A model generated the notes under the pieces. It ran no database searches. It was not told the DNA's origin and saw nothing but the letters and a program-made list of their open reading frames with translations. Shown here in pieces: positions 23,095-34,124 of a stretch of 64,000 bases of DNA. Position 1 is the first letter of the stretch; each line of letters begins with the position of its first letter. The DNA is from Hanleya hanleyi (lineage: Eukaryota > Mollusca > Polyplacophora > Lepidopleurida > Hanleyidae). The stretch is taken from positions 44,330 to 108,329 of the forward strand of contig JAVTVY010025102.1 of NCBI GenBank assembly GCA_036873755.1. The letters are read 5' to 3'. Made by a program: the position numbers and the translations under genes.

Positions 23095-23975
23095 CATGAA
23101 GGTGCATTAGGGGACTGTTGCCAGCATGTTTCGAGCTGACCGACTTTTGATGAAAATTTCTGGTGATTTTTATGATGGCCGAGAAGGGACATCGCTGTAT
23201 TGTGTTATGAATCACACGAAGGCAGGATGCGAAGTCAGGATGCGAAGGACGAAGGCAGGATGCGAAGCGCGAAGTCAGGATGCGAAATCAAAACATGAAG
23301 CGCGAAGTCAGGATGCGAAGTCGCGAAGGCAGGATGCGAAGTGGCGAAGCCAGGATGCGAAGCGCGAAGTCAGGTGCCGTGACTTCGCGCTTCATGTTTT
23401 GATTTCGCATCCTGCCTTCGCGACTTCGCATCCTGACTTCGCGCTTCGCATCCTGACTTCGCATCCTGACTTCGTGCTTCGCATCCTGGCTTCGCCACTT
23501 CGCATCCTGCCTTCGCGACTTTGCATCGTGACTTCGCGCTTCGCATCCTGCCTTCGCATCGTGACTTCGCGCTTCGCTTCCAGTCTTTGCAATGCTTTGT
23601 TTTGATTTCGCATCCTGACTTCGCGCTTCGCGTCCTGGCTTCGCCACTTCGCATCCTGCCTTCGCGACTTCGCATCCTGACTTCGCGCTTCATGTTTTGA
23701 TTTCGCATCCTGACTTCGCGCTTCGCATCCTGCCTTCGTCTTTCGCATCCTGACTTCGCATCCTGCCTTCGTGTGTCGGTCCAGATTCATTAACACAATA
23801 CAGCGATGCCCCTTCTCGGCCATGATAGATTTTTGATTAAAATCACTGGTGATTCTAACTTGGGCCGTGCCCATCTTAATATTGGCAGGATTTCAACTGG
23901 GGGTCCAAGAGTTCAGTGCGTGTCGGAGTCCTAATGCCTACCCTACTTCGTAGGTCCTTTGACGTTATTCACACT
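23095..23975 (+). repeat. tandem unit 2 (~218 bp) carrying a foldback insertion
   Basis: Repeats unit 1 immediately after it. It contains no TTAA element but is split at 23,172 by the 656-base foldback element. Unit 1 shows the uninterrupted sequence there (GGTGATTTTTGATTGAAATC near 21,999). Confidence 0.85.
23172..23827 (+). mobile_element. foldback element with inverted GGATGCGAAG arrays
   Basis: The ends are inverted: ATGGCCGAGAAGGGACATCG at the left (from about 23,175) and its complement CGATGCCCCTTCTCGGCCAT at 23,803-23,822, extending to a ~35-bp imperfect TIR. Inside, units of GGATGCGAAG(CG/TCA) run forward from about 23,222 to 23,373. They then run in the complementary orientation (CTTCGCATCCTGACTTCGCG) to about 23,772. 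GATTTTT flanks both sides (23,165-23,171 and 23,828-23,834), giving a 7-bp target duplication. There is no coding capacity beyond repeat-driven open frames. It resembles foldback transposons, whose termini contain tandem repeats. Confidence 0.8.
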
Positions 23976-25544
23976 ATTCTCATGTATAATAAATCCAATC
24001 CGGAAATTAACGAAGCAATAATTCATTCCACCGAATATAGTTGCAAATGAATTCAAACGCGCCTGAAGACAGTTTTGTCATGTGAGATCGGAGGTTGGAA
24101 AGAAAAGTGTGGCAGAGATCACACTCTCTTAGCGCATGCGCATTTCAAAAAGTCACAAGAAGAAGAAGAACAACAACAACAACAACAACAACGCGAGCCT
24201 CCCGTAGTCCTGCGTGCCGCAGGTAAAAAAGGGACGAAAATTGTTGTTGTCAAGTCTTACGTATTTGTAGGCATGCAGTTAGGATGCTGTTTCTTCAAAG
24301 TTACGCTGCTATAATGATCCAAACTCTGAATATATTTGTGTCTACTCAAATTGTCACGTTGCTTTCTTCGCAGAGTGATTTTTTTGTGTCCTGGTAATCC
24401 ATCTTCTCCAATCTGTTCTCCACCATACGTTGACATTTGTACCAAACATCGCTCTTGTTCGTCTTGGATATATTTCGAAGTCTTCTAAAAGAGTGAACCA
24501 GAGTATGCATCATTGAGCGTGTGGCTACAGGTCTAGTAACACTAATACATAAACATTGATCATTGTAGAATTCTTGATTACCAGAAATTTATTAAAGAGA
24601 AAAAACATTTTTGCATCTGAGAGATGTCATTTTATGGCATATTTTTTACATGAGAACTAGAGAATGCCTTGTTAGTAAATATGTCCTAGCCAAGTCAACT
24701 GGTTACATTTACATTTGAGTATAATCCAGTGAGATCCGCGCGGTTTTCTGGTGTCCTATAAAGTCATGCTCTTTCATCAACCAGCACCTGTCTTCTTTGG
24801 TATCAGGTCCATCCTACACCTACGCCACCTCTCGACCGCTAATACCGATCGTCGGCACTCGATTTTGTTACTGAGATGCTTTTCTACGATTTCAAATATG
24901 CGAATATATTGGTTGTGAGATCGATGTGAAGCTATTCCAATTTAAATGATTGTCTTGTTATGAAATGATTCTCGTCTATTTTCGAGAATTTCAAAATTTT
25001 CCATTAAATTAACTTTGCCGAGTAGAACAACTGACTCAGATCTTTTTTCGTGGAATTGTATTCGTTTTCAATTGAACAACACTGGATAAACTGCGATGGC
25101 CACACTTTGAACAGTAATATCTGAGCAACCACAAAAATTGTCTCAGCTGGAGAATCTGTTTAGTAGTAAAGAAATCCATCTCGTCTATTTCAAGCGAGCT
25201 GATCCCGTAGAGATGTTCGAGCCATGACTAGGCGAGGTAGAATCGGTCATACCCGATTAACTTACGAACATTTACTGAAAAAGGAACTAGCCCAAGGTAT
25301 ATTCTATGCCAGGAAGATCTCACAGGGAAACATATTCTGATCGACTGTATAGATTTTAAGATTGTAAGAGATTCTTTTTATCAAGCAGCTACTTTAGATG
25401 ATCTTTTAGTCGGATAAAAGAAGGCTTTTTGAGAGAAATCGGTTTTGCAGTTCAACTTTCACTGTTTGTTTTGGTATGTTGTGTTGATTACTTCTGGATT
25501 GCTGGGTTGTTGATTTGTTTTTGTTGGAATAATTGGAGTTTTGT
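23976..25544. other. unassigned sequence with a (GAA)n(CAA)n run
   Basis: A trinucleotide run AGAAGAAGAAGAACAACAAC continues over about 24,158-24,193. No gene was recognised. Confidence 0.45.
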
Positions 25545-25612
25545 TTGATCGTCGCTATATAGCTGAAATATCGCTGAACGCGACGTTAAACATTAATTAT
25601 CTCTCTCTCAGG
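25545..25612 (+). repeat. SINE-like 3' tail
   Basis: The segment reads TATATAGCTGAAATATCGCT, then GAACGCGACGTTAAAC, and ends in a CT-rich simple repeat. From memory, a very similar block followed by a short simple repeat is the common 3' end of SINEs in gastropods and other molluscs. The tRNA-derived head with A and B boxes is not recognisable upstream, so only the tail is called. It is the main taxonomic hint in the window. Confidence 0.5.
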
Positions 25613-26190
25613 CACGTAGCAATATAAGCTATTCTGTTGTACATGTAAGTTGTCCAGCAAGTAGCGTTTCAACCTCCAACAACATTGCGGCATCCATATG
25701 CAGCGATGGGAGAAACACATACGCCAGCAGTCACATGAGCAACACGTAATACACGAGCAGGTTTTCTCCCTTTTCTGTCGTCCGCTACAGGCAAGAATTA
25801 GGGAACGTGTATTTGGGGTCATTTTCACCAATTGTCGTGACGGTCACGTGACAGGTCGTGGAGGGGTTACAGTTTATTGAGTGCATTTCCGGTCAGGTGA
25901 CCGGAACTGACCCCTGGTCGAAGTCCTCCGCGGTGAGGTGGTCGCTTCCGTGCGGCGATAAAGTCACCGGTCTACCCTCGCAGACAGAAAGTTGTCCCAT
26001 GTCGAAGCCAACGAGAGATTAAATACGATTGTTGCCGCTTCGACTGTATCTTCGGGAATGCCCGATTATCTCCGGAACGTTGAATACGCTCCAGGCACAT
26101 TAATGTTACATGCATAGCAATGGGTACTTGTTTTGTTCTGTCTCACGCTGTAGATTTCGATGGGATGATTTTCGGGGTCATTGCCTGACT
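25613..26190. other. unassigned sequence
   Basis: Around 25,893-25,915 the run GTGACCGGAACTGACCCCTG resembles the central region of the large palindrome (58,404-58,428). No gene was recognised. Confidence 0.4.
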
Positions 26191-27120
26191 TTCACAGGAA
26201 AGTTCTGATGTGCATGTGCATTGGACAGGCCGTCTGGTGTGGGCATTTTGGGGCCCAATTTGAAGCGCTCATGGGAAAAAGTCTGGCGTGGTTTTTAGTG
26301 GAAGTGCAGTCAATCTGCGCCTGCACCGTCGGAAAAGTGTGAAAAAACGGCATTTGAGGTGGCAGATTTGGGGTAGATGTGGTCAGTTTTTCATTGGAGG
26401 AATTTCGTTGAAAAGTTCTGATGCACATGCGCATTGGACAGGCAGGCATGGAGTGGACGTATTGGGGTCTACGTGGAACATCTCTGGTTCAAGTGGCCCA
26501 TGTGGGACGCCATATTGAAGCACTCGTGGGCGAGAGTTAGACTGGGGTGGCTTGTAGTTGAAGTTCCGTCATTCAGCGCATGCCCAGCTGTGGAATAGTA
26601 GAACAAAGGTGTTAGAGTGGTGGACGATTTTGGGTAGAGGTGGACCATCCGTGGTACAATTGGGCCGTGTGGGGTCTCACATTTTAAGCGAAATGGAGCG
26701 TGTTTTACTGGAAATGACATCAATCTGCGCATTCGCAGTCGTGGAGTAGTTGAAAAGGTGCGTTTGGGTGGACGTTTAGGGCTAAAGGTAAACCATCCGT
26801 CGTCCAAATGAGCAGGGTGAGTAGTTTGGAGTTCGACAGATTCAGACTGGAGTGACTTTAATAGGAAACAACGTCAATCTGCGCATGCTCAGTCGTGGAT
26901 TATTACAGAAAGGGCATTTTTGGGCGCGTTTGGAGTGTATCTCATCCACATGGGCCGTGCAGTGTGGTGCGCTTATGTGAAGTAGAGTCAAACTTCGGTG
27001 GTTTTGAAAGATCCGTCAATCTGGGCGTGAGTAGTCTTGCAGTAGAACAGAAAGAGGGGTACACAGGGGCGTATTTGGTGGACAACCTAGGGGTATGTAG
27101 TTTATGTAGTTTACTTTTCT
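26190..27120 (+). repeat. outer repeat array (Y-type), left arm of the older inverted element
   Basis: Diverged units of about 130-180 bases contain TCTGCGCATGCxCAGTCGTGG (near 26,205, 26,318, 26,425, 26,578, 26,715, 26,877), then a stretch like xxAGAACAxAGGCATTTTGGG and GTAGAGGTGGACCATCCGTGG. The same unit type, much better conserved, forms arrays at 53,940-54,880 and 61,950-62,880, and lies inverted at 31,020-31,690. Confidence 0.7.
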
Positions 27121-27129
27121 CCAGTGTTT

Positions 27130-27372
27130 ATTCCCAGATTAAAAAATTGATATCAAACACCATGTTTGTTTTATTTCAAGCACCGTAATATTAGGTACAA
27201 GTGTTTATAGTGTTGACTTTGACGATCAAAATGAGATATGTTACGGGATTCATCAGTACATGTTTGAGTGAAAACGTTCAGCTGATGGGGTGGTCTATCA
27301 GTTAAGCCACGAACACGTGGCAATGGTCACCCTCTCCACAACACGTTGTTGACGGGCCCAGTTGTGGGTTTT
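27130..27372 (-). repeat. inner left arm of the older inverted element
   Basis: Inverted match to 30,590-30,840. Paired landmarks include ATTAGGTACAAG (27,190) with CTTGTACCTAAT (30,786), TTGACGATCAA-type sequence (27,218) with TTGATCGTCAAAG (30,757), and GGGGTGGTCTATCAGTTAAG (27,288) with CTAAACTGATTATCCACCCC (30,662). The innermost part corresponds to the end of the zinc-finger/polymerase N-terminal gene on the minus strand. Confidence 0.7.
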
Positions 27373-27384
27373 GTATAACTATGT

Positions 27385-27675
27385 GTGACAGAGGCCTGTG
27401 TAAATACGTACGGCTATGACGTTATGGGCGGTAGTGATGACATGGGCCGGAAGTTACGTCATGGCAAAAAGTGACGTCGTCGCACGCATGCCCACTCGCC
27501 TGATTGCAAACCTATCCCAGGTGTAACCTAAGCCCTACGGGCTATAAGGCCCAAGGAAGTACCACCATGCGAGTGAATATGCATGCGATGGCGTCACTTT
27601 CTGTCATGACGTCACTCCCAGTGGCTGACATCATTTCGTCCATAACCGTACATATTCACACAGTCCCATGACAGT
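27385..27675. repeat. imperfect ~100-bp inverted repeat with ~75-bp loop
   Basis: The left arm (about 27,388-27,490) includes GTGTAAATACGTACGGCTAT and AAAAAGTGACGTCGTCGCAC. The right arm (about 27,568-27,660) includes GAGTGAATATGCATGCGATG, ACTTTCTGTCATGACGTCAC and ATAACCGTACATATTCACAC. Paired arms are roughly 75-80% complementary by eye. No coding or known RNA motif is present. It could be a MITE-like relic or the central part of the older inverted element. Confidence 0.65.
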
Positions 27676-27699
27676 AATGACCATAGTCAAGCTTAGCCG

Positions 27700-27944
27700 G
27701 GCGAATCCTAATACTCGTCCACACAACAGTCCTTACCTACGCATAGCTGCATCGAACATACGCACACATAGGAGTCTTATTCACACATAGCTCTACAGAT
27801 CTTACAGGTGTATAGCATTAAAAAAACTACACACAGATAGCGTTACATGACTTACACAGCAGTAGAACTACAGACATTCAGTATACTTAACTGTACAGTT
27901 CTTACTCACCCATATCATCACAGACTGATCGTAGATATATTAAT
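27700..27944 (+). repeat. degenerate minisatellite (ACACATAGCTGxAxxxAC units)
   Basis: Units of about 28-33 bases carry TTACACATAGCTGCAGTAAA-like text at loose spacing. The tract resumes at 29,095 after the retroelement, so copy B inserted into it. Confidence 0.6.
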
Positions 27945-29090
27945 GTCGGAAGCCATAAAGCATTCTTTAGGTCTACTACATACAAGAGATATCATTCATG
28001 GGATGTTTCTTTGTTTATAGAGTTGCTTGAATTTCTCATTCAAAATATCTATGTGAAATTTGGCAACACAATATATCAGCAGCATATAGGTATTCCAATG
28101 GGTACTAATTGTGCACCCCTGTTGGCTGACCTGTATCTGTTCTCTTATGAATATGACTATATGCAGGCGCTTTCAAAAACCGATCCATTCAAAGCCCGTT
28201 CCTTCTCATTCACCAAACGCTATATAGACGATCTTCTCGCTGTGAATAATCGCTATATAAATGACGCGGTGAAGGATAGATATCCACCTTCCCTGGACTT
28301 GAAGGAAACTACAGATAGCCCTACAGGCACATCATATTTAGATCTATATCTCCATAAAAATGAAGCCGGCACTCTCTCTCGTCGACTTTTATGACAAAAG
28401 AGATGATTACAATTTCGACATCTTAAACTATCCCCTTCTGGACAGTAATATTCCAGTGGGACCTGCATATGGCGTATACATATCTCGCTTAGTAGCATTT
28501 GCTAGATCCTGTGTTAAATGTGACGATTTTAATCAACGTCACAAAACATTGTTGCAGAAACTTATAAAACAGGGCTATTCCATCAAACGCCTCCACTCAA
28601 AGTTTCTCAAATTTGGCGATACATATCGCATGCTGATAGCAAAATACGAACGTAGCGTGCAAGATCTATGGCGCTACGTTTCGTAACTTGTGTCTAATTC
28701 CGCTTAACCCGGGGCTAGGGCCGTATGAACCCATGTACTTCAAGATCCTCATGGTACTCATATGAACAGTCACAATCAAAGCGTGACTGAGATAGATCAT
28801 TCTTTAGATGACGACTTTACAACGAATATTATGGATTAAGAATACTGATCAGCGATACGGATTTGATATTTTTGGAACATCATGATGTCTTGCCGGCATC
28901 ATTGAAAACTGTTGACCGCTTCTCTCTTGCAGGAAACAAGCCTATGTTTATGTATACTATGATTGTCTTTTTGAATTTGGTGCTAATACTGTTATATGGA
29001 ATATGGAATAGGTCTTTGGATTATGGACGCGGATATTCTCTAATGGACGTCGGCTGAAATATGAATGACGGACTAGACGCTTGTAATTAC
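27945..29090 (+). mobile_element. retroelement 3' fragment (Penelope-like type), copy B
   Basis: The plus-strand counterpart of 19,235-20,325 and the longest at the 5' side. It includes the RT fragment and a 3' region of about 400 bases that ends after CTAGACGCTTGTAATTACC. It lies inside the degenerate minisatellite, which continues on both sides. Confidence 0.7.
27955..28686 (+). pseudogene. reverse transcriptase fragment, copy B
   Basis: The coding similarity starts upstream of the first ATG: in the frame of 28,011 the residues RYHSWDVSLFIELLEF precede the conserved block. GIPMGTNCAPLLADLYLFSYE and FTKRYIDDLLAV (catalytic YIDD) follow. The frame shifts near 28,388, where an extra T lies in CTTTTATGAC compared with copy A. 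The second frame (28,360-28,686) carries NIPVGPAYGVYISRLVAFARS and KLIKQGYSIKRLHSKFLKFG. Copies A and B have different single-base lesions, so both descend from an intact parent. The enzyme would copy element RNA at the target site. The fingers and any endonuclease domain are missing. Confidence 0.72.
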
Positions 29091-29094
29091 CTTA

Positions 29095-29835
29095 ATCACA
29101 TATAACTGCAATACCTGACACATGCCTAGTTGTAGAATATTTACTCACTTATATCTGTACAGACATTACTTACACATAGCTGCAGTAAACTCATTTCGCA
29201 AATAGCGGTCCATACATTATTCAAACATAGCTGTAGATATTACGCGCGGACAACCACATAGAAGGTACCCTGGCGTAGCCGTCCTGACCTGTTATATAGT
29301 CCACAATACAGGGTTAAGAGCGGATTGTAGAGTTATAGAGTGACAATGAGGCGCCAATGCACTGTACATAACGTCGATGTATTGCTACTAAGCAATACTC
29401 TGGTGTATTGGGAGTGAGTTAAGCATAAGGTGAGTGTTTTGCAAGTTTTGGGTGTAATGCATAGAGTTGTAGGAGGTTTACTCACTTATAGCTTACAGAC
29501 ATTACTTACACCTAGCTGTATGAACCTCACTCGTACATAGCTGTACAGACTTATTCAAGCATAACTGCACGCCATCATCCACGACTAGTCGTACGAACTT
29601 TACTCACTTATATCTGTACATACATTACTTACACATAGCTGCAGTAAACTCATTCGGACATAGCGTTTCAGACATTATTCAAACATAGCTGTTGATATTA
29701 CGCGCACAACAACATAGAAGGTACTCTCGCGTAACCGTACTAGCCCACAATACAGTGTTACAGAGCAAAATATAGAGTTATAGAGTGGCAAGGAGGCGCC
29801 AATGCACTGTACATAACGTCGATGTAGTGCTGATT
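29095..29835 (+). repeat. minisatellite continuation with a ~440-bp duplication
   Basis: The segment 29,140-29,385 is repeated at 29,590-29,830. Each copy runs from ACTCACTTATATCTGTACA through ACGCGC and CACAATACAG to GGCGCCAATGCACTGTACAT and AACGTCGATGTA. Spacing is about 445 bases. Identity is roughly 85-90% by eye. Confidence 0.7.
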
Positions 29836-30700
29836 CTCTATCTGTTCTCTTGTACGACCTTCCCGAAACCATTTACCCGTCCGGAAGATTTGCGACGCCA
29901 TGAGTGCTCCATCCATAACGGCACACGGTATACCTGTATAACCTGGATGCATGATCAGGAGGATGCTTGACAGCGCTCGCCAAAAGAGCGACAGAACAAT
30001 GTAATGATTGTGGTCAACTCTTCAAACGATCTAGTCAGTTGAGACAGCGCCAACGTTTGATTCATGACCCGTCACCACGGAATAGGCGACAGCTTCCCAC
30101 TTAACTGAAGAGGAGCCCAAGAAGATGAAACGTACAGTTGAGACACCATGGGAGACACCATCTGCCCTGGATGTCAAGCCGGACCCCGGCGATACTGTTC
30201 CGAGTCATACGCCTGTCGGCCACTAAGGTGACGAGCATTTTCAGCAAGATCAGATGGTCTCTAGCGATCTCTTACCGGACGCCCATCCAGTAAGTGACAT
30301 CTATCCGCGCCATGAGTCCATGATCCGATGATGTTTCCACCGTCATCGCCCTATTCAAAATACATGTATCTACAATTTCCGACTGATCGACGTCGCTTGA
30401 CTGCCCAGCTACGTGAAACCCATCTTCAATCACGGCCTTCAAATTAAATCTTGATTATGGCTACACCCTTATGTCATAAGATGACGGGTCAACTGCGCTA
30501 TTTCAATTCAAATGCCAACAACAACATGTACGATCAGCCCTTCGCCATCACCAATCGGTATTCACTGGAGACCGTGGATGCCTTGGAATGAGCCCGACAA
30601 CAACGCCACACCACCAAATGCCAGGTGGAGGGGTCACCAATACCACGTTCTTTTTTGTGGCTAAACTGATTATCCACCCCATTCGTGAACGTATCCACTC
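29836..30700 (+). pseudogene. decayed zinc-finger/polymerase N-terminal gene, older inverted element
   Basis: Fragments in several frames match the gene at 60,550-61,449 in order. PKPFTRPEDLRRHECSIHNG (29,858-29,917) is the half of a C2H2 finger carrying the His pair. QCNDCGQLFKRSSQLRQ (about 30,000-30,050) is another finger. DNA corresponding to HPVSDIY and the LNLAFGY region follows near 30,290 and 30,450, and TNTTFFFVAKLIIHPI at about 30,635-30,685. The first Cys pair of the first finger has been lost or frameshifted, and several stops are present. This copy is much more diverged than those in the 49-64 kb palindrome. The gene points outward, toward the repeat array at 31,020, as in the palindrome. 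Confidence 0.75.
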
Positions 30701-31019
30701 ACGACATGCACTGATCGATACCGTAACATGTCGTATATACTCTATATATCTACTTATTGATCGTCAAAGTCAGCTCTGTTAAAACTTGTACCTAATTGTA
30801 TGGTGCTTGAAATAAAAAATCTCGATGCTTGATATTTCAAGTTTTATTTTGTGAATAAACAACACAATAAACATGCGCCGGGCGGTTCCCCAAGTTTGGG
30901 TATAATGTAACATTGGAAACAATAAACTTTATGAACATTGCTAAACTTGTTGCTATTCATAAAAGCGTCAATACGACACGCCCTCAGGCTATAACCAAAC
31001 TCAAATGACCTTTGTTTTA
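30701..31019 (+). repeat. inner right arm of the older inverted element
   Basis: Pairs with 27,130-27,250 up to about 30,840. Farther out, GTATAATGTAACATTGGAAA and CAATAAACTTTATG (30,899-30,935) match the sequence between gene and array in the palindrome (61,727-61,762). That segment holds an AATAAA that could be the poly(A) signal of the outward gene. Confidence 0.65.
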
Positions 31020-31690
31020 CTACTTCCAGACTATGCATGCGCAAACTGACGTCACCGTGCAAAATCAGCACCCGGTCTGACTACCCGATAAGAGCTTCAA
31101 TATAACACTCCACACGACTCATTTGGACCACGGACGCCTCTACTCCAAAACGTTAACCTAAACGTCATTTTTCTACCCCAAATCTGTTCATGCGCAGATT
31201 GACGTCACTTCCAATACAAACCACGCCACTCTGAGTCTACACCATGATCGCTTCAAACTGAAACTCCACACGGTCAATTTTGACCAACGATGGTCTTCCT
31301 CTGTCCCAAAACGTTCACATTGATGCCCTTTTTCTACCACTCCACGACTGCTTATGCGCAGAATACGGACCTTCCACCACATTCAAGTCCAAATTTACCA
31401 CACGAGCGCTTCACTATCACACTCTCCCCGATCGATTTGCCGGTACTTCCAATAAAAATCACGCCAGTTTGACTCTCCCTCAAGAGCGCTTCATCATGCC
31501 ATCCCACGCGGCACATGTTGACCACGGATGGTCCACCTAGACCGAAAATACCCACCCCAGGCCCGCCTGTCCGTTCGCCTGCCAGAAAGTCGAGCAATGG
31601 CCCCGTCATCCCTCCAATCCTACTCCACAGCGCGAGACCAGAGAAACAACAAGTATCCACACTTCATAGTTTCCTCTCAAATCTTCCACC
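31020..31690 (-). repeat. outer repeat array (Y-type), right arm of the older inverted element
   Basis: Minus-strand copies of the unit seen at 26,190-27,120: TATGCATGCGCAAACTGACG (31,033), TTCATGCGCAGATTGACGTC (31,185) and GCTTATGCGCAG (31,350), with GACCACGGATGGTCCA-type blocks between. The units are diverged. Confidence 0.7.
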
Positions 31691-33673
31691 TCGAATGACC
31701 GTCAAAACCTGTCACCTGCTACACCAGTATGTGTGAGTGTTCATTCGGACCTGATATATTCCACAATTCGGAGTCTAGATTCAGACAAAATTTTGAACAG
31801 ACGCATCGTGTCTACTGAAAGATATACAGGGGAGGTAAACGGTCTAGCTTCCATAGTCAGTCCAAATATGGAAATGACAACGAAAAGCCCCGTAATCGAA
31901 TTGAATTATGTCGACTTTTGCATCCAATATTATTTTACTACAGTATAACAATAATTGGAGGAAAACACCGATGTCCTACTGAGACGTGGAGATATCTTCG
32001 CTGAATTACTTCACGTATATAAATATTAGACGACCCTGAATAGCAGTTTTAGCCCCGAGATATGTATTGTTCCACTCGGTTTCCTTGATGGTACTGTAGT
32101 AATTATGTTTCCTTCCAGTTATAATGCCGTTGTACTTGAACTATTTATGATAACCCTGCAGCCCTTCAATTCCAAGGAAGGTCCATTCTGAGGGGTATTA
32201 TTTAGATTCTGCTGGATAATAAAGTCGCTTAATTGTTTGCATCTGTTTGTTTCTGGCTTCTAACACAAGGTATATGCACCAAGGACTTCGCTGACACGGT
32301 TTGGATAATATTGATACTCGACTATGTTACCTTGAAGGTAAATTTTCTCGTAACAGTGATTTTGCATTATTTTTCTGAAGCCATAGACAGATCACTGCCC
32401 ACGTACTATCGGCGAGGTAATCTTAAGTAGAAATTTTCACAAAGCTGAGAGACTGTGCATTAGAATATCACCGAAGGACTCCCGAGGCTAAATAAAGTAA
32501 TTAGAACGCGTTGAGGGTGATGCCCCATATATGATACATCAATAAGATATAATAATCCGTCCTTAAGGCATATTCCTATATTCTACCGCGAGTGTCATGT
32601 GCAAACTACTAAATAGGAAATCGAAATGGATGCTATGAAAGAATAAGAACATTTTATCATCTATAGTATTGTTGTCGGGTGGAGCGTGCGATTAAACGCG
32701 CACGTCAGAAAACGGGAAATATCAGTCGAGATATATGGGACACGAAAGGAGTATTGTAGGGTGTACCGGACGGTGTAAATAGTATCGGTTATGAGGAACT
32801 GGCACCTCTGATAGCGATAAAAGTCAGATTTGAGTTTGTTTCAGATACCGTTTACATCAAATTTAAACACATCTAGTTATTCTTTCTTTAGTTAACCTGA
32901 CCTCGTCCTATTTATTGAGACGACTGTTCTAGAATGGTAGGAGGGATGTTCAATGGAACTACAACATCTGGGTTTCTCCATGTAAAGACAATTAAATGCA
33001 CGGGCTTTGTATAAGGCAACACGATCTAAAGCTCCGGTGCGTGGCGTTGATGTGAAGAAGTTAAGAGTTTGTAGTGTTATTAAGTATATAGTTTTCGACA
33101 CCGAGCATCGAGTCTTTCCGGGGACTATACATTACGCACTACAGTGGTTGATTGTTCGTTCCTGCGTTCATAACCATATAAATGCACTGTGAATATGAGT
33201 GACGAGTTGATAAAATTGATATATTTATTATTAATTAGTGCCATATCTGATATATTTATTGCCGTCCACAAACCTTCGCGTCATCTGTTTTTAGACAATA
33301 AAAATGCATTTAAGCTATATTAGCACAGATTGTGACCATCCAGTCTAAGGTGAACCGAACACGATAAAATATTTACGTCAATATGATCGTCACATCTGAC
33401 ATTCCGTAGTCCGTCGTTGTCCATAAATAGTAACCCGAATTGATCGTCGACTAAACGAGTATTGCTTTTTTAAATTCTCTAGAAAACGACATATTTTTTA
33501 CCTCTCGAAATATATTTAATATTATTATTGAAATGTGAGATCTTTCACGCAAGTTGATTCCACAAAAATCCATACACGAATGTTGGCACCCAGTTATTCC
33601 GTTTAATGATTTTTATCTCAATTAATAGAGGGAGCGTGACGACGGACGCGCGCTTTCGTAGTTTTGTTACTGT
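31691..33673. other. unassigned sequence
   Basis: No gene, repeat or RNA motif was recognised in about 2 kb. Confidence 0.4.
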
Positions 33674-33910
33674 GCATGACATTTTAGTATCATGCATTGT
33701 AGCTACTACTAATGACACATTTGCGACAATTGTGTCATTAGTTGTTGTCATGTCGCCAGCTAATGTCGTAAGTGCGTTTACGATATTAGCTGGCGACTCT
33801 GCATGCAGAGTCGATGACGCAATTACGACAGTTATAGTTGTTATTGCAATTTCTCGTTTTCGTACTTGCGACATTAACGGCTAACAGTGTACATCTCAAC
33901 CGCTAATGTC
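33674..33910. repeat. cluster of five hairpins
   Basis: Consecutive inverted repeats: 33,674-33,695 (7-8 bp stem); 33,708-33,742 (ACTAATGACACA with its exact complement, 11-base loop); 33,752-33,796 (19-bp stem TCGCCAGCTAATGTCGTAA with one mismatch, 6-base loop); 33,795-33,812 (perfect 18-bp palindrome GACTCTGCATGCAGAGTC); 33,870-33,910 (11-bp stem with one mismatch). The stems share CTAATGTC-like text. No coding is supported. Confidence 0.8.
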
Positions 33911-34124
33911 CCACAGCAAAGAGTGTTCGTAACCTAGTCAGGGACCAGCAATCATCTTCTGTGAATACTTGTACATATGATATCTCCGTTTCCATGCCGA
34001 GTTAGGGATTGACAGAAGGCAACAAGGCAAAGGCTGATCATCTTGACCTTGTGATATGTGATGACCCCGTCACATGTGGGTTGACTCATGACCTCGACAT
34101 TGACCTTGACATTTACTTTTGGGG

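Noticed and set aside
23126..23874. Four overlapping open frames of 112-160 codons on both strands
   Set aside because: They are products of the foldback GGATGCGAAG array, which lacks stops in several frames.
27490..27570. tRNA-like segment in the loop of the 27.4-kb inverted repeat
   Set aside because: No B box (GGTTCRANNCC) and no cloverleaf arms could be found.
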